Counted from the first letter of the stretch, positions 1 through 7,985 are shown. The stretch is 43,071 bases of DNA from Gammaproteobacteria bacterium (GCA_005878835.1 VBMV01000109.1:1-43071), one strand, 5' to 3'. Numbers and translations: made by a program. Notes: a model not told the origin generated them from the letters alone.

Positions 1-246
1 CGAGGCGGCGTACAGCAATGGCCAGGCCGCAAACACCGCGCCGCCGGCCAGGATGAACCACACCTGATTGCCCTCCCAGACCGGCTCGATGGATTCGAGC
101 AGCGCACGTCGCTCCTCATCGGTGCGCCCGAGGAAGCGAAACGTCGCCCCGATGCCCAGATCGAAACCATCCATGATCGCAAAGCCCATCAACAGCGTCC
201 CGAGGATCAGCCACCAGATCAGGCGCAGGGTTTCATAGTCGGGCAC
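1..246 (-). CDS. cydB: Cytochrome bd ubiquinol oxidase subunit II, partial (N-terminal 82 residues)
   Basis: CydB is the membrane partner of CydA in the cytochrome bd quinol:O2 oxidoreductase of the inner membrane. Only the N-terminus lies in the window; the gene continues past the left edge. The visible part reads [16 protein letters not shown] at the start, followed by a first membrane helix with the family signature MDGFDLGIG and then the EGNQVW segment, both diagnostic of CydB. The start is a GTG (complement of 244-246), preceded by an AGAGGAGAGG ribosome-binding site. It begins 13 bases after the cydA stop, so the two are co-transcribed. Identification is firm; completeness and any downstream cydX cannot be judged here. 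Confidence 0.95.
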   Translation of the reverse strand, partial: MPDYETLRLIWWLILGTLLMGFAIMDGFDLGIGATFRFLGRTDEERRALLESIEPVWEGNQVWFILAGGAVFAAWPLLYAAS

Positions 247-259
247 GGCCCTCTCCTCT

Positions 260-1813
260 TTACGGCACGCCAGCGCGCTCGGGCGGCCAGTACCCGAGCC
301 CGTCCGGTCCGCCGCGGATCATCCGCACCAGCAGGTACACGTCCACGACCGCGAGTGCAGAGTAGAAGATCACGAAACCGGCGAGCGACAGCCAGACGTT
401 GGTGACCGGTGTCACCGACACGCCCAGGAAAGTCGGCAACAGCCCGTCGATCGACCACGGCTGCCGGCCATACTCGGCGACGATCCAGCCGAGCTCGGCG
501 GCGATCCACGGCAGCGGCAGACTGAGGAAGGCAATCCGCAGGAACCAGCGGTTCTGCTCGAAGCGGTGCCGCGCGGACAGATAGAACGCCGTGGCGAACA
601 GCAGGATGAAGAACAGGCCGAGCCCCACCATCACCCGGAAACTCCAGAACAGCACCGGCACATCCGGCACCGTGGACCACGCGGCCGCCTCGATCTGCGC
701 AGGGGTCGCGGTGGTGGGGTCACTGACGTAGCGCAGCAGCAGCAGCCCGTAGCCCAGGTCCTGCTGGTGCGCCGCGAAGCGCGCCTGCGCTGCGGCGTCG
801 GTGGGATCGGCGCGCAGCGAGCGCAGCGCCGCATGTGCCTCGATGCCGCTCTCGATGCGCACGCGGGCCCGCGCCACCAGATCGAAAATCCCTGACACCG
901 GCCGATCGATGGAGCGCGTCGCGATGAGTCCCAGCACCCACGGCACCTTCAGCTCCGCGTGTGTGGTGCGCGCCTGCACGTCGGGAAATCCGAATACCGT
1001 GAAGCCCGCCGGCGGTGCCTCGGTGCGCCATTCCGCCTCGATCGCCGCGATCTTCATCTTCTGGTTGTCGCTCGCCAGGTACCCGGACTCGTCTCCGAGC
1101 ACCGCGACCGAGAGCGCGCAGGCGAGGCCGAAGCTCGCCGCGACCGCCATCGAGCGCTTCGCGATGTCGACGTTGCGGCCGCGCAGCAGATACCAGGCGC
1201 TCACCGCCAGCACGAATACCGAGCCTACGACGTAACCGGCCGCCACGGTGTGCACGAACTTCGCCTGCGCCACCGGATTGAAGAGCACCTGGCTGAAGGA
1301 GAGCAGTTCCATGCGCATCGTCTGGGGGTTGAACTGCGCGCCGACGGGGTGCTGCATCCAGGCGTTGGCGATGAGAATCCACAGCGCCGAGAGGCTCGAG
1401 CCGAGGGCCACCAGGGCGGTCACCGCGAGGTGCCCGACCCGGGAGAGCCGCTCCCAGCCGAAGAAGAACAGGCCGACGAACGTCGCTTCCAGGAAGAACG
1501 CCATCAGGCCCTCGATGGCGAGCGGGGCGCCGAAGATGTCACCGACGTAGTGGGAGTAGTAGGCCCAGTTGGTGCCGAACTGGAACTCCATGGTGATGCC
1601 GGTGGCGACTCCCATGGCGAAGTTGATGCCGAACAGCAGGCCCCAGAAGCGCGTCATGCGCTTCCAGATTTCCCGCCCGGTCATCACGTACACCGCCTCC
1701 ATGATCACCAGGATCATGGACAGCCCGAGGGTCAACGGCACGAACAGGAAGTGATACAGCGCCGTCAGCGCAAACTGCAGGCGCGACACATTCACCAGCG
1801 CGAGGTCAATCAC
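260..1813 (-). CDS. cydA: Cytochrome bd ubiquinol oxidase subunit I
   Basis: This is the catalytic subunit of the bd-type terminal oxidase, carrying haems b558, b595 and d and oxidising quinol at the periplasmic Q-loop. It has 517 residues, close to the 522 of E. coli CydA. Visible family residues are His21 (YHFLFVPLT) and His188 (KFVHT) as haem ligands, Met395 (SFRVMVG) as the b558 axial ligand, Glu101 and Glu109 of the proton path, and the Q-loop motif GDESGY at 240-245 with Lys252 and Glu259 nearby. GRQPW is present in the C-terminal half. The start is GTG; it overlaps the cydP stop by 8 bases (GTGATTGA), which implies translational coupling. The [17 protein letters not shown] start matches the usual N-terminus of the family. 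Confidence 0.97.
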   Translation of the reverse strand: MIDLALVNVSRLQFALTALYHFLFVPLTLGLSMILVIMEAVYVMTGREIWKRMTRFWGLLFGINFAMGVATGITMEFQFGTNWAYYSHYVGDIFGAPLAIEGLMAFFLEATFVGLFFFGWERLSRVGHLAVTALVALGSSLSALWILIANAWMQHPVGAQFNPQTMRMELLSFSQVLFNPVAQAKFVHTVAAGYVVGSVFVLAVSAWYLLRGRNVDIAKRSMAVAASFGLACALSVAVLGDESGYLASDNQKMKIAAIEAEWRTEAPPAGFTVFGFPDVQARTTHAELKVPWVLGLIATRSIDRPVSGIFDLVARARVRIESGIEAHAALRSLRADPTDAAAQARFAAHQQDLGYGLLLLRYVSDPTTATPAQIEAAAWSTVPDVPVLFWSFRVMVGLGLFFILLFATAFYLSARHRFEQNRWFLRIAFLSLPLPWIAAELGWIVAEYGRQPWSIDGLLPTFLGVSVTPVTNVWLSLAGFVIFYSALAVVDVYLLVRMIRGGPDGLGYWPPERAGVP

Positions 1814-2024
1814 GGCGGCTCTCGCGGCCCGCAGGGCTCGCTGTCGGCGCGCTCACGGCCGGGGGCATCATGCCGAATCGCCGGCTCGCCGCGCGCCCGT
1901 CCACGGGGCTGTGGTGCGGCGGGGAGAAAAACAGCCACCACAGCAGCGCCAGCGCCGCGAGCTTCAGCGTCATGAGCCAGGCGAGCTCGCGCCGCAGCGT
2001 GCGGCGCCATGGCGGGTGATTCAT
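1806..2024 (-). CDS. cydP: Cytochrome bd small accessory protein CydP
   Basis: This is a 72-residue protein with one predicted membrane helix (LKLAALALLWWLFFSPPH, about residues 20-37) after a basic N-terminal segment (WRRTLRREL). The WWLFFSP core just upstream of cydA matches the small CydP family found in front of cydAB in proteobacteria. It is presumed to support assembly or function of the oxidase, although the exact role is not settled. I chose the ATG at 2022-2024; a longer reading from 2054 would add ten residues that look unlike the family. The C-terminal 35 residues are polar and low in complexity. The stop codon sits inside the cydA start, so expression is coupled to cydA. Confidence 0.8.
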   Translation of the reverse strand: MNHPPWRRTLRRELAWLMTLKLAALALLWWLFFSPPHHSPVDGRAASRRFGMMPPAVSAPTASPAGRESRRD

Positions 2025-2085
2025 ATTGGTTTCCGCCGCGGATCCTAGCGCCATTGGTGCGCTTGCGGGCGGCCGACGCCGCTCG

Positions 2086-3321
2086 TCAGGGGCGATCGAG
2101 CCACACCACTTCGACGAGGGTGCCGCTCGCGGCTGCCCTGGCGCCGGCGGGACGGCGAATCAGTGCGTTGGCCGCGGCAAACACCGACACCAGCGAGGTG
2201 TCCTGATCGTCAAATGGGCGTGCCCAGCTGCGCGCCTCGGCGTCGGTGCGCACCAGCGCGCGCAGGTAACACTCGTTCGCGCCACTGTCAGCGACCTCCC
2301 CGTCCAGCCGTGCCGCGCCGCTGGCGCTCGCATCGGACTCGCGCGCCAGCAGCGCCTGCAGCAGCGGCCGCAGGAACAGCTGCGCGCACACCATGGCTGC
2401 CGCGGGATTACCCGCAAGCCCCAGTACCGGCTTGCCGCCGATGGTGCCGAACCAGGTGGGCTTGCCCGGCCGGATGGCGATGCGCTGCACGGTGATGGTG
2501 AGACCCAGGCGCTCGAGCGAGGGCTTGACGACATCGTATGCCCCCACGGATGCGCCGCCGATGATCACCACGAGGTCCACCGCCTCCAGCGCGGGCTCGA
2601 TGGCCGCAGCGATGGCCACCGTGTCATCGGGCCGCGCGCCGATCCGCATCGGCTTGCCGCCCCAGTCTTCGATCATCGCGCCAAGCCCGAAACTCACCGA
2701 GTCGAAAATCTGCCCGGGCGCGGCGCGCGTGCCCGGTGGCACGATCTCGGTGCCGGTGGCCAGCACTGCGACCCGTGGTTGGCGTGTGACACTCACCGCA
2801 CCGACGCCGGCCGCGGCGATGAGTGCGACGTGACGGGCGTGCAGCCGGGTGCCACGCCGCACCAACAGGTCACCCGCCTTGAAGTCGACCCCCGCCGCGC
2901 GGATGTTGGTGCGCCGCGGACTTGGGGCGTCCAGCCACACGGTCTCGCCCTCGCGTCGGGCGCGCTCCTGGGGCACCACGAGGTCCACGCCGTCCGGAAC
3001 CGGCGCGCCGGTGAAGATGCGTATCGCACCCGCGGCGCCGAGCGGACCGAGCGCGTACCCCTTGCCGGCGAGCGCTTCTCCCAGCACGGTGAATCGGCCC
3101 AGCGCGAGGTCGGCCGCGCGCACGCCGTAACCATCCATGGCCGAGGAGCGAAACGGCGGCTGCGCCCGCGATGCCAGGAGCGTTTCGGCGAGCGTGCGGC
3201 CGGCGGCGGCTTCGGTACCGATCAGCTCCGGTGGGAGTGGCGCCACCGCGGCCAGCATCCTGGTGCGGGCGACCTCGACCGTGTCGCTGCCGGAGGCCGG
3301 GTCAGCTCGATCAGCAGGCAT
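2086..3321 (-). CDS. moeA: Molybdopterin molybdenumtransferase MoeA
   Basis: MoeA inserts molybdate into adenylylated molybdopterin, the last common step of molybdenum cofactor synthesis in the cytoplasm. At 411 residues it has the full family length. Domain order is the usual one: an N-terminal MoeA segment with SAMDGYGV (about residues 60-67), the FTGAPVP loop (about 104-110), the MPT-binding domain beginning at VAVLATGTEI, then GGASVGAYD and AGNPAAAM, and a small C-terminal beta domain. GGASVG and GNPAAA replace the more common GGVSVG and GNPVS, which are conservative changes. It follows moaB by 16 bases and precedes cydP by 61, so it may share a transcript with the oxidase genes. It starts at ATG. 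Confidence 0.95.
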   Translation of the reverse strand: MPADRADPASGSDTVEVARTRMLAAVAPLPPELIGTEAAAGRTLAETLLASRAQPPFRSSAMDGYGVRAADLALGRFTVLGEALAGKGYALGPLGAAGAIRIFTGAPVPDGVDLVVPQERARREGETVWLDAPSPRRTNIRAAGVDFKAGDLLVRRGTRLHARHVALIAAAGVGAVSVTRQPRVAVLATGTEIVPPGTRAAPGQIFDSVSFGLGAMIEDWGGKPMRIGARPDDTVAIAAAIEPALEAVDLVVIIGGASVGAYDVVKPSLERLGLTITVQRIAIRPGKPTWFGTIGGKPVLGLAGNPAAAMVCAQLFLRPLLQALLARESDASASGAARLDGEVADSGANECYLRALVRTDAEARSWARPFDDQDTSLVSVFAAANALIRRPAGARAAASGTLVEVVWLDRP

Positions 3322-3337
3322 CGCGTGAGACCCGCGT

Positions 3338-3874
3338 CTAGGTTTCCTGGAAGCGAGGGATGACTTCCACGATCGAGCACGGGCGGTGACGGCTGTCGAG
3401 CTGCGGGCAAATCAACCTGTCCCAGCCGTCGCGGCAAGCACCGTTGGATCCGGGCAGTGCATAGATCACGGTCCCGCCGGCAATCCCCGCACAAGCCCGG
3501 GACTGCATGGTGGAGACCCCGACCGTTTCGTACGAGGTGAGATGCCACAGCACGGCGAAGCCTTCGAGCTCCTTCTCGAGCAGCTCCCGCACCGCCTCGG
3601 GTGTGACGTCGCGCCCCGTCAGGCCCGTGCCGCCGGTGCTGATGATCACATCCACGCCAGGATCGTCGATCCAGCTGCGCAGCTGTTGCTGAATGTGCGG
3701 CTTGCTGTCGCGCACCAGCGCGCGCGCCGCCAGGTGATGGCCCGCGGCGACGATGCGTTCGGCGAGCAGGTCCCCGGAAGTGTCCGTGGCCGCCTCGCGT
3801 GAATCGGAAATCGTGAGTACCGCGATGCCGAGCGGGATGAAGGGGCGCGCGGGGTCGATCCGGCCGCCAGGCAT
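3338..3874 (-). CDS. moaB: Molybdenum cofactor biosynthesis protein MoaB (MPT adenylyltransferase family)
   Basis: The protein has 178 residues and belongs to the MoaB/MogA fold. These proteins adenylylate molybdopterin with ATP and Mg before MoeA inserts the metal. Seen in the sequence: the LTISDSR strand near the N-terminus, the STGGTGLTGRDVTPEA nucleotide-binding loop (about residues 80-95), and LPGSNGACRDGWD in the C-terminal third. The match is closer to E. coli MoaB than to MogA, including TMQSRACAG and RPCSIVEVIP. MoaB probably supplies MogA activity here because it directly precedes moeA. The ATG at 3872-3874 has GGGAG upstream. It is the first gene of the likely moaB-moeA-cydPAB run. 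Confidence 0.9.
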   Translation of the reverse strand: MPGGRIDPARPFIPLGIAVLTISDSREAATDTSGDLLAERIVAAGHHLAARALVRDSKPHIQQQLRSWIDDPGVDVIISTGGTGLTGRDVTPEAVRELLEKELEGFAVLWHLTSYETVGVSTMQSRACAGIAGGTVIYALPGSNGACRDGWDRLICPQLDSRHRPCSIVEVIPRFQET

Positions 3875-4019
3875 CAGCAGGCTCCCGAGCGCTCAGCGCA
3901 GAGGTTGCCGGGTTTCACGGTCGCTAGCTTACTCGATCGGCCCGCCGGCGGGCGGCGCTCAGGTGGGGGGCACAGCGATAGAGCTGCAGCGCGGCAGCCG
4001 CATCGCTACGCCAGGGTTG

Positions 4020-4292
4020 CTAGTCCTGCAGACAGCGGTCCTTGGCGGAGAGCACCAGGTTGCGCAGGAACGCCTTCTCGTAGACCCGCAGCAGGTGCGG
4101 CTGGTTGCGCTCCACGTAGGCGCCGACCACGTCCCGGTCAGGCGCGACGCTCACCAGATGTCGCAACGTCTGCGCATCCCATCGCCACGGCAGTTCCAGC
4201 TCGCAGAACGCGCGGTTGTAGGCCTCGAGTTCCGCGGCGAGCAGCTCGCTCGTCGCATTGACCGGTGCAGTCTCGCCGACAACCTCTGACAT
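4020..4292 (-). CDS. Conserved-looking hypothetical protein, 90 residues
   Basis: I do not recognise this protein. It is 90 residues, soluble, without signal peptide or membrane helix, rich in Leu, Glu and Arg and probably all-helical. Notable stretches are AYNRAFCELELPWRW (about residues 29-43) and VYEKAFLRNLVLSAKDRC near the C-terminus. Two cysteines are far apart, so no obvious metal site is seen. The ATG at 4290-4292 has GGGAG at a good distance, and the reading frame has normal codon use for the window, which supports a real gene. It is divergent from the LysR regulator at 4412 with 119 bases between them, the usual geometry for a regulator and its target. Function is unknown. Confidence 0.7.
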   Translation of the reverse strand: MSEVVGETAPVNATSELLAAELEAYNRAFCELELPWRWDAQTLRHLVSVAPDRDVVGAYVERNQPHLLRVYEKAFLRNLVLSAKDRCLQD

Positions 4293-4348
4293 CGTTCGCT
4301 CCCTTATCGTGGAGCCACATTACCCCCGTTCTTACCAGAAGAAAAATT

Positions 4349-4376
4349 AAAGCTTTCTATCGCGACCATAAGCTTT
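4349..4376. promoter_or_regulatory. Paired AAGCTTT motifs in the divergent control region
   Basis: AAGCTTT occurs at 4350-4356 and again at 4370-4376, spaced 20 bases, about two helical turns. The first is part of the palindrome AAAGCTTT (4349-4356). The stretch is strikingly AT-rich for this genome. It lies between a LysR gene and its divergent neighbour, so I infer a regulator binding region. No footprint or consensus proves it. Confidence 0.4.
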
Positions 4377-4381
4377 TCAGA

Positions 4382-4400
4382 ATACCCGGAGTGCGGGTAT
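4382..4400. promoter_or_regulatory. Inverted repeat ATACCC-N7-GGGTAT upstream of the LysR gene
   Basis: Perfect 6-base arms, ATACCC (4382-4387) and GGGTAT (4395-4400), flank a 7-base centre. The repeat ends 11 bases before the LysR start codon. This is the place and symmetry expected of an autoregulatory LysR-type operator, although it does not contain the exact T-N11-A core. Inference only. Confidence 0.45.
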
Positions 4401-4411
4401 GCTGGCGGCGA

Positions 4412-5419
4412 ATGAAGCACGTGACGCTGCGGCAATTGCGGGTGTTCGCGGCGGCGGCCCGGCACATGAACTTCTCGCGTGCCGCCGAAGAGCTGCACCT
4501 GTCGCAACCGGCGGTGTCGACGCAGATCAAGGAGTTCGCGTCCCACGTCGGCTTGCCGCTGTTCGAGCGCATCGGTCGCCAGAGCTTCCTCACCCCCGCC
4601 GGCGAGGAGATGCTGCAGTGTGCCCGGGCCATCACCCAGCGCCTCAAGGAGGCCGAAGAGGCGCTGGCGCAGCTCAAGGGGGTGACCGGCGGGCGCCTCA
4701 ACGTCGCGGTCATCAGCGCCGGGGACTACTTCTTTCCGCGGGTCCTGGCGGCCTTCGGCGCCGAGCATCCGGGCATCACGTTCAATCTCACGGTGCACAA
4801 TCGCGAGGGCCTGCTGCGCCAGCTCGCCGACAATCTCACCGACCTCGCCGTGATGGTCCGGCCGCCGCGCGATATGGACATCGTCGCGCTGCCGTTCGCG
4901 CCGCACCCCTATGTCATCGTGGCGGCCCCAGGCCACCCGCTCGCCCGGGTGCGGCAGATACCGCGCGCGGCTCTGAACCGCGAGCGCTTCGTGCAACGCG
5001 AAGCGGGATCCGACACCTGGAATTCGATGCGCGAGGTGTTCGGCCGGCAGTTCTCCCGCCTCAGCATCGCCATGGAGATCCACAGCACCGAGACCATCAA
5101 GCAGGCGGTGGTCGCCGGCTTCGGGATTGCGTTCCTCTCCGCCCACACCATCGGCCTTGATCTGCTGGCCGGCAACCTGGTGGTGCTCGACGTGCAGGGC
5201 TTTCCGGCCCTGTTGAACTGGTATCTGGTGCACAACCGCAGCAAGCGCCTGCCGCCGGTCGCGGCGGCGTTCAAGGATTTCCTGATGCGCCAGGGCGCGC
5301 CACTGATCGAGCGCCTGGTGCACTTCGAGCTGTCGGGGCCGCCGCCGCGGGCGCGCCCGCCAGCCACGCCGCAGCGGCCGCCCCGCGGCACACGAGCGCG
5401 CGGCCGCCGCGCGAGCTAA
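4412..5419 (+). CDS. LysR family transcriptional regulator, CbbR-like
   Basis: The 335-residue protein has an N-terminal winged helix-turn-helix (about residues 3-62) with the LysR signature FSRAAEELHLSQPAVSTQIK, followed by a linker helix and a periplasmic-binding-like effector domain (about 90-300). The closest family match by eye is CbbR/RbcR-type regulators (LRQLRVFAAAARHMNFSRAA; SVGLPLFER-like context). The C-terminal 35 residues form a Pro/Arg-rich tail that is unusual for the family and probably disordered. The ATG at 4412 is chosen because the HTH starts immediately after it; an upstream in-frame extension would run through the operator region. Its stop overlaps the end of the convergent GntR gene by 4 bases. 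No Calvin-cycle genes are visible nearby, so the regulon is unknown; the 90-residue divergent gene is the best candidate target. Confidence 0.9.
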   Translation: MKHVTLRQLRVFAAAARHMNFSRAAEELHLSQPAVSTQIKEFASHVGLPLFERIGRQSFLTPAGEEMLQCARAITQRLKEAEEALAQLKGVTGGRLNVAVISAGDYFFPRVLAAFGAEHPGITFNLTVHNREGLLRQLADNLTDLAVMVRPPRDMDIVALPFAPHPYVIVAAPGHPLARVRQIPRAALNRERFVQREAGSDTWNSMREVFGRQFSRLSIAMEIHSTETIKQAVVAGFGIAFLSAHTIGLDLLAGNLVVLDVQGFPALLNWYLVHNRSKRLPPVAAAFKDFLMRQGAPLIERLVHFELSGPPPRARPPATPQRPPRGTRARGRRAS

Positions 5420-6135
5420 TCGAGGAAGTCGCCGTAGCGTTCGACGTGCGCGGCGAGGTCGAGCGTGTGCTGGCGCGTCAGCCGCTCGGCGAGCTCGGTG
5501 TCGCGCCGCTCGAGCGCTTCGATGATCTTCAGGTGATCGATGATCGAGCGTGCCGCGCGTCCATTCTGCGAGATGGTGGCCCGGCGGATCGCGCGCACGT
5601 GCAGGAACAGGTTCTTGGTCGCCTCCGCGATCAGTCGCGAGCCGCCCAGGCGGATGATCATCTGATGAAAGGCGATGTTGGCGTCCGAATACTCGTCGAG
5701 ATGCTCCGTGGGCGGGGAGCTCTGGAACTCATCGAACAGATGGCGCAGCTTGCTGATTTCCGTATCGGGTGCGTGCAGCGTCGCCAGGCGCGCCGACATG
5801 CTCTCCAGCGCGGCCCACATCTGGATCATCTCGATGATCTCGCGCTTGGATTTTCGGACGATGAAGATACCGCGGCGTGGAACCGTCCTGACAAAGCCCT
5901 CCTGCTCCAGGATCGACAGTGCCTCGCGCACCGGCGTGCGACTCACGCCGAGCGCCTGCATCAGTTCCCGCTCATCGAGTCGCAGGGGCTCACGCTCGCT
6001 GTATATGTCGGTGCTGGCTATGGCGTCCTTGAGCAAGGTGTACGCCTGATCGCGCAGGCTCACCGAGTTGAGCGGCGCGAGCGCAAGCCGCCCCGCGGGT
6101 CTGTGCTTACGTAAGAGCGTCGCGATCGCCCTCAT
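5416..6135 (-). CDS. GntR family transcriptional regulator, FCD (FadR-type) subfamily
   Basis: This is a 239-residue cytoplasmic DNA-binding regulator. The winged HTH spans about residues 25-95, with the GntR signature LDERELMQALGVSRTPVREAL and the wing VPRRGIFIV. The C-terminal helical FCD ligand domain spans about 100-225 and shows the usual metal-binding Asp/His set (DANIAFHQ, IDHLKIIEAL, RQHTLDLAAHV). Such regulators sense small carboxylates and usually repress the adjacent catabolic operon. It is divergent from the oxalate-type operon starting at 6640, with 504 bases between, and is therefore the likely regulator of that operon. Which ligand it binds (oxalate, formate or a CoA ester) cannot be read from sequence. 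Confidence 0.92.
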   Translation of the reverse strand: MRAIATLLRKHRPAGRLALAPLNSVSLRDQAYTLLKDAIASTDIYSEREPLRLDERELMQALGVSRTPVREALSILEQEGFVRTVPRRGIFIVRKSKREIIEMIQMWAALESMSARLATLHAPDTEISKLRHLFDEFQSSPPTEHLDEYSDANIAFHQMIIRLGGSRLIAEATKNLFLHVRAIRRATISQNGRAARSIIDHLKIIEALERRDTELAERLTRQHTLDLAAHVERYGDFLD

Positions 6136-6279
6136 TCAGCCCCCTGCTCTCTTCGGGCTTTGCGCACCCTTCAGGCAGTTGCGCACCCTACTCGATCAAC
6201 AGCAAAGAGATCAAAAACACGGGATCCCGGGATTCGCCACGACCCGAGCCGCGCCTACGGCACGGGATCAGAGGTTTCC

Positions 6280-6296
6280 GATATATCAGATATCAC
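6280..6296. promoter_or_regulatory. Putative GntR operator, distal copy (GATATATCAGATATCAC)
   Basis: It contains the 8-base palindrome GATATATC and a wider imperfect symmetry GATAT-N5-ATATC. The first 8 bases plus A are repeated at 6435, where they sit inside a promoter. AT-rich palindromic sites are typical for FCD-type GntR proteins. Distal position suggests either autoregulation or looping to the promoter copy. Inferred. Confidence 0.5.
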
Positions 6297-6421
6297 TGTA
6301 GGGTATTTCTCCCCAAATTGGTGCACTGATGGTCGGGTTTACCCTCCCACCGGTATCCCACCCGCATGTGCAGCACCCTTCACGCTCACGCTGCACCTCT
6401 CCGAGCGCTCGAGGCGCAGTG

Positions 6422-6451
6422 TTGACAAGGCCGAGATATATCACATATGGT
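6422..6451 (+). promoter_or_regulatory. Putative sigma70 promoter with embedded GATATATC operator
   Basis: A perfect -35 box TTGACA (6422-6427) is followed after 18 bases by TATGGT (6446-6451), which matches the -10 consensus at 4 of 6 positions. The operator-like GATATATCACATAT (6435-6448) fills the spacer and overlaps the -10, so a protein bound there would block RNA polymerase. It points toward the operon starting at 6640. The -35 is strong; the -10 assignment is less certain. Confidence 0.5.
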
Positions 6452-6639
6452 CCGCCGCAGTTCAAAAAAAACGCCGATCCCATGCACCTTTCCAGGGCCT
6501 CATTGTGGTGCCGACGTCGACCGACGGGTTCCGAGGCGCGATCCGATCCGACCTGCATGAGGGCACCTGACAACAACCCATCGCCCAAATTCACGCCAAC
6601 CGGCTGACGGTTCAAACAAACGACGAAGGGGGAGCATCG

Positions 6640-7941
6640 ATGGCTACCGATTCGAATTCTCAAAAAACCTCTGTCTTCGCCAACCCATGGGCGCAGTTGA
6701 TCGTCGGCCTCATCTGCATGGTGATGGTCGCCAACCTGCAATACGGCTGGACGCTGTTCGTCGGCCCCATCGGCGCCAAGTACGGTTGGAGCAAGGCCGC
6801 GATCCAGGTCACCTTCACCATCTTCGTCCTGCTCGAGACGTGGCTGGTGCCCGCGGAAGGGTACCTGGTCGATCGGTTCGGTCCAAAGTGGATGATCGTC
6901 GGCGGCGGCGCGCTCTGCGGCCTCGCCTGGACGATCAATTCCTTCGCAGATTCCCTGGGGATGTTCTATTTCGCCGCGGTGCTCGGCGGCATCGGCGCCG
7001 GTGCCGTGTACGGCACGTGTATCGGCAATGCCGTGAAATGGTTCCCCGGTCGGCGCGGGCTCGCGGCGGGTCTGACCGCGGCCGGCTTCGGCGCCGGTTC
7101 GGCGGCGACCATCATCCCGATCGCCAACATGATCAAGAGCTCGGGTTACGAGCACACCTTCCTGACCTTCGGCCTGTTTCAGGGCATCGTCGTCGTGATC
7201 GTCGGCCTGCTGATCCTCGCCCCGTCGGCGAGTTTCTTCGTGGCGGCCCCGAAGCTGAGCCCCGGCGCAAGCCGCTACCAGGCGAAGCCGCTCGAGATGC
7301 TCAAGGCCCCGGTCTTCTGGGTGATGTATGTCATGTTCATCATGATGGCGGCGGGCGGTCTGATGGCGACCGCACAGCTCGCGCCCATCGCCAAGGACTT
7401 CAAGGTGGCTGATATCCCGGTGAGCCTGATCGGCATAACGCTCCCGGCGCTGACCTTCGCCCTCAGCATCGACCGCATACTGAACGGTCTGACCCGGCCA
7501 TTCTTCGGTTGGGTCTCCGACAAGATCGGGCGTGAGCAAACGATGTTCATCGCCTTCCTGCTCGAAGGCGTGGGCATCATCGCGCTCGCCAATTTCGGCA
7601 ACGACCCGGTGGCGTTCGTGCTGCTGAGCGGCCTGGTGTTCTTCGCCTGGGGCGAGATCTACAGCCTCTTCCCGGCTACCGTCACGGACACCTTCGGCGC
7701 CACGTACGCGACGACCAACACCGGCCTCATGTACACCGCGAAGGGCACGGCCTCGCTGCTCGTGCCACTCGCCAACGTGATGGTCGCCGCGAAAGGAAAC
7801 TGGCACGGGGTATTCATCACGGCCGCCACCCTCAATATCCTGGCGGCGCTGATGGCCGTTGCGATCCTGAAACCCCTGCGCAGCGCGTACACGAATCGGT
7901 CCGGCACGGTTGGTGCAACGCCGAAGCTGGCGACCGGCTGA
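6640..7941 (+). CDS. OxlT-like oxalate:formate antiporter family MFS transporter
   Basis: This 433-residue, 12-helix inner-membrane transporter belongs to the oxalate/formate antiporter (OFA) branch of the major facilitator superfamily. In Oxalobacter OxlT, exchange of oxalate for formate depends on an arginine in helix 8 and a lysine in helix 11. Both appear conserved here as Arg279 (SIDRILNGLTRPFFGW) and Lys368 (MYTAKGTAS). Other family features are GPKWM in loop 2-3 and SDKIGRE in loop 8-9. The ATG at 6640 has AAGGGGGAG upstream. It is the first gene of a plus-strand operon with Frc and a ThDP enzyme, which supports oxalate or a similar small dicarboxylate as substrate. A related monocarboxylate cannot be excluded because the OFA branch is broader than oxalate. 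Confidence 0.85.
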   Translation: MATDSNSQKTSVFANPWAQLIVGLICMVMVANLQYGWTLFVGPIGAKYGWSKAAIQVTFTIFVLLETWLVPAEGYLVDRFGPKWMIVGGGALCGLAWTINSFADSLGMFYFAAVLGGIGAGAVYGTCIGNAVKWFPGRRGLAAGLTAAGFGAGSAATIIPIANMIKSSGYEHTFLTFGLFQGIVVVIVGLLILAPSASFFVAAPKLSPGASRYQAKPLEMLKAPVFWVMYVMFIMMAAGGLMATAQLAPIAKDFKVADIPVSLIGITLPALTFALSIDRILNGLTRPFFGWVSDKIGREQTMFIAFLLEGVGIIALANFGNDPVAFVLLSGLVFFAWGEIYSLFPATVTDTFGATYATTNTGLMYTAKGTASLLVPLANVMVAAKGNWHGVFITAATLNILAALMAVAILKPLRSAYTNRSGTVGATPKLATG

Positions 7942-7952
7942 CGCCTGAGGAC

Positions 7953-7985
7953 GGCGCTCTTCCGGCGACTCACCGGAAGAGCGCC
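7953..7985 (+). repeat. Strong intercistronic hairpin, 13-bp perfect stem
   Basis: GGCGCTCTTCCGG (7953-7965) and CCGGAAGAGCGCC (7973-7985) are exactly complementary with a 7-base loop. It begins 11 bases after the transporter stop and lies 112 bases before the next start. No T-tract follows, so it is not a canonical intrinsic terminator. It could protect the upstream mRNA end or lower expression of downstream genes relative to the transporter. Confidence 0.7.

Larger units (their letters stand above)
6136..6639. other. 504-bp divergent control region between the GntR gene and the transport/catabolic operon
   Basis: No credible gene is seen in this stretch. It holds an 11-base direct repeat TTGCGCACCCT (6160-6170 and 6179-6189), the palindrome CGGGATCCCG (6220-6229), two copies of the GATATATC motif (6280 and 6435) and one good sigma70-like promoter toward 6640. 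A weak minus-strand promoter for the GntR gene could be TTGATC (complement of 6209-6214) with TAGGGT (complement of 6185-6190), 18-base spacer. Long leader sequence remains between the plus-strand promoter and the transporter start (about 180 bases), in which I see no recognised riboswitch. Confidence 0.6.

Noticed and set aside
3940-3953. 14-base palindrome GCCCGCCGGCGGGC after the 90-residue gene
   Set aside because: Pure GC palindrome with no loop or T-run; not a convincing terminator or operator.
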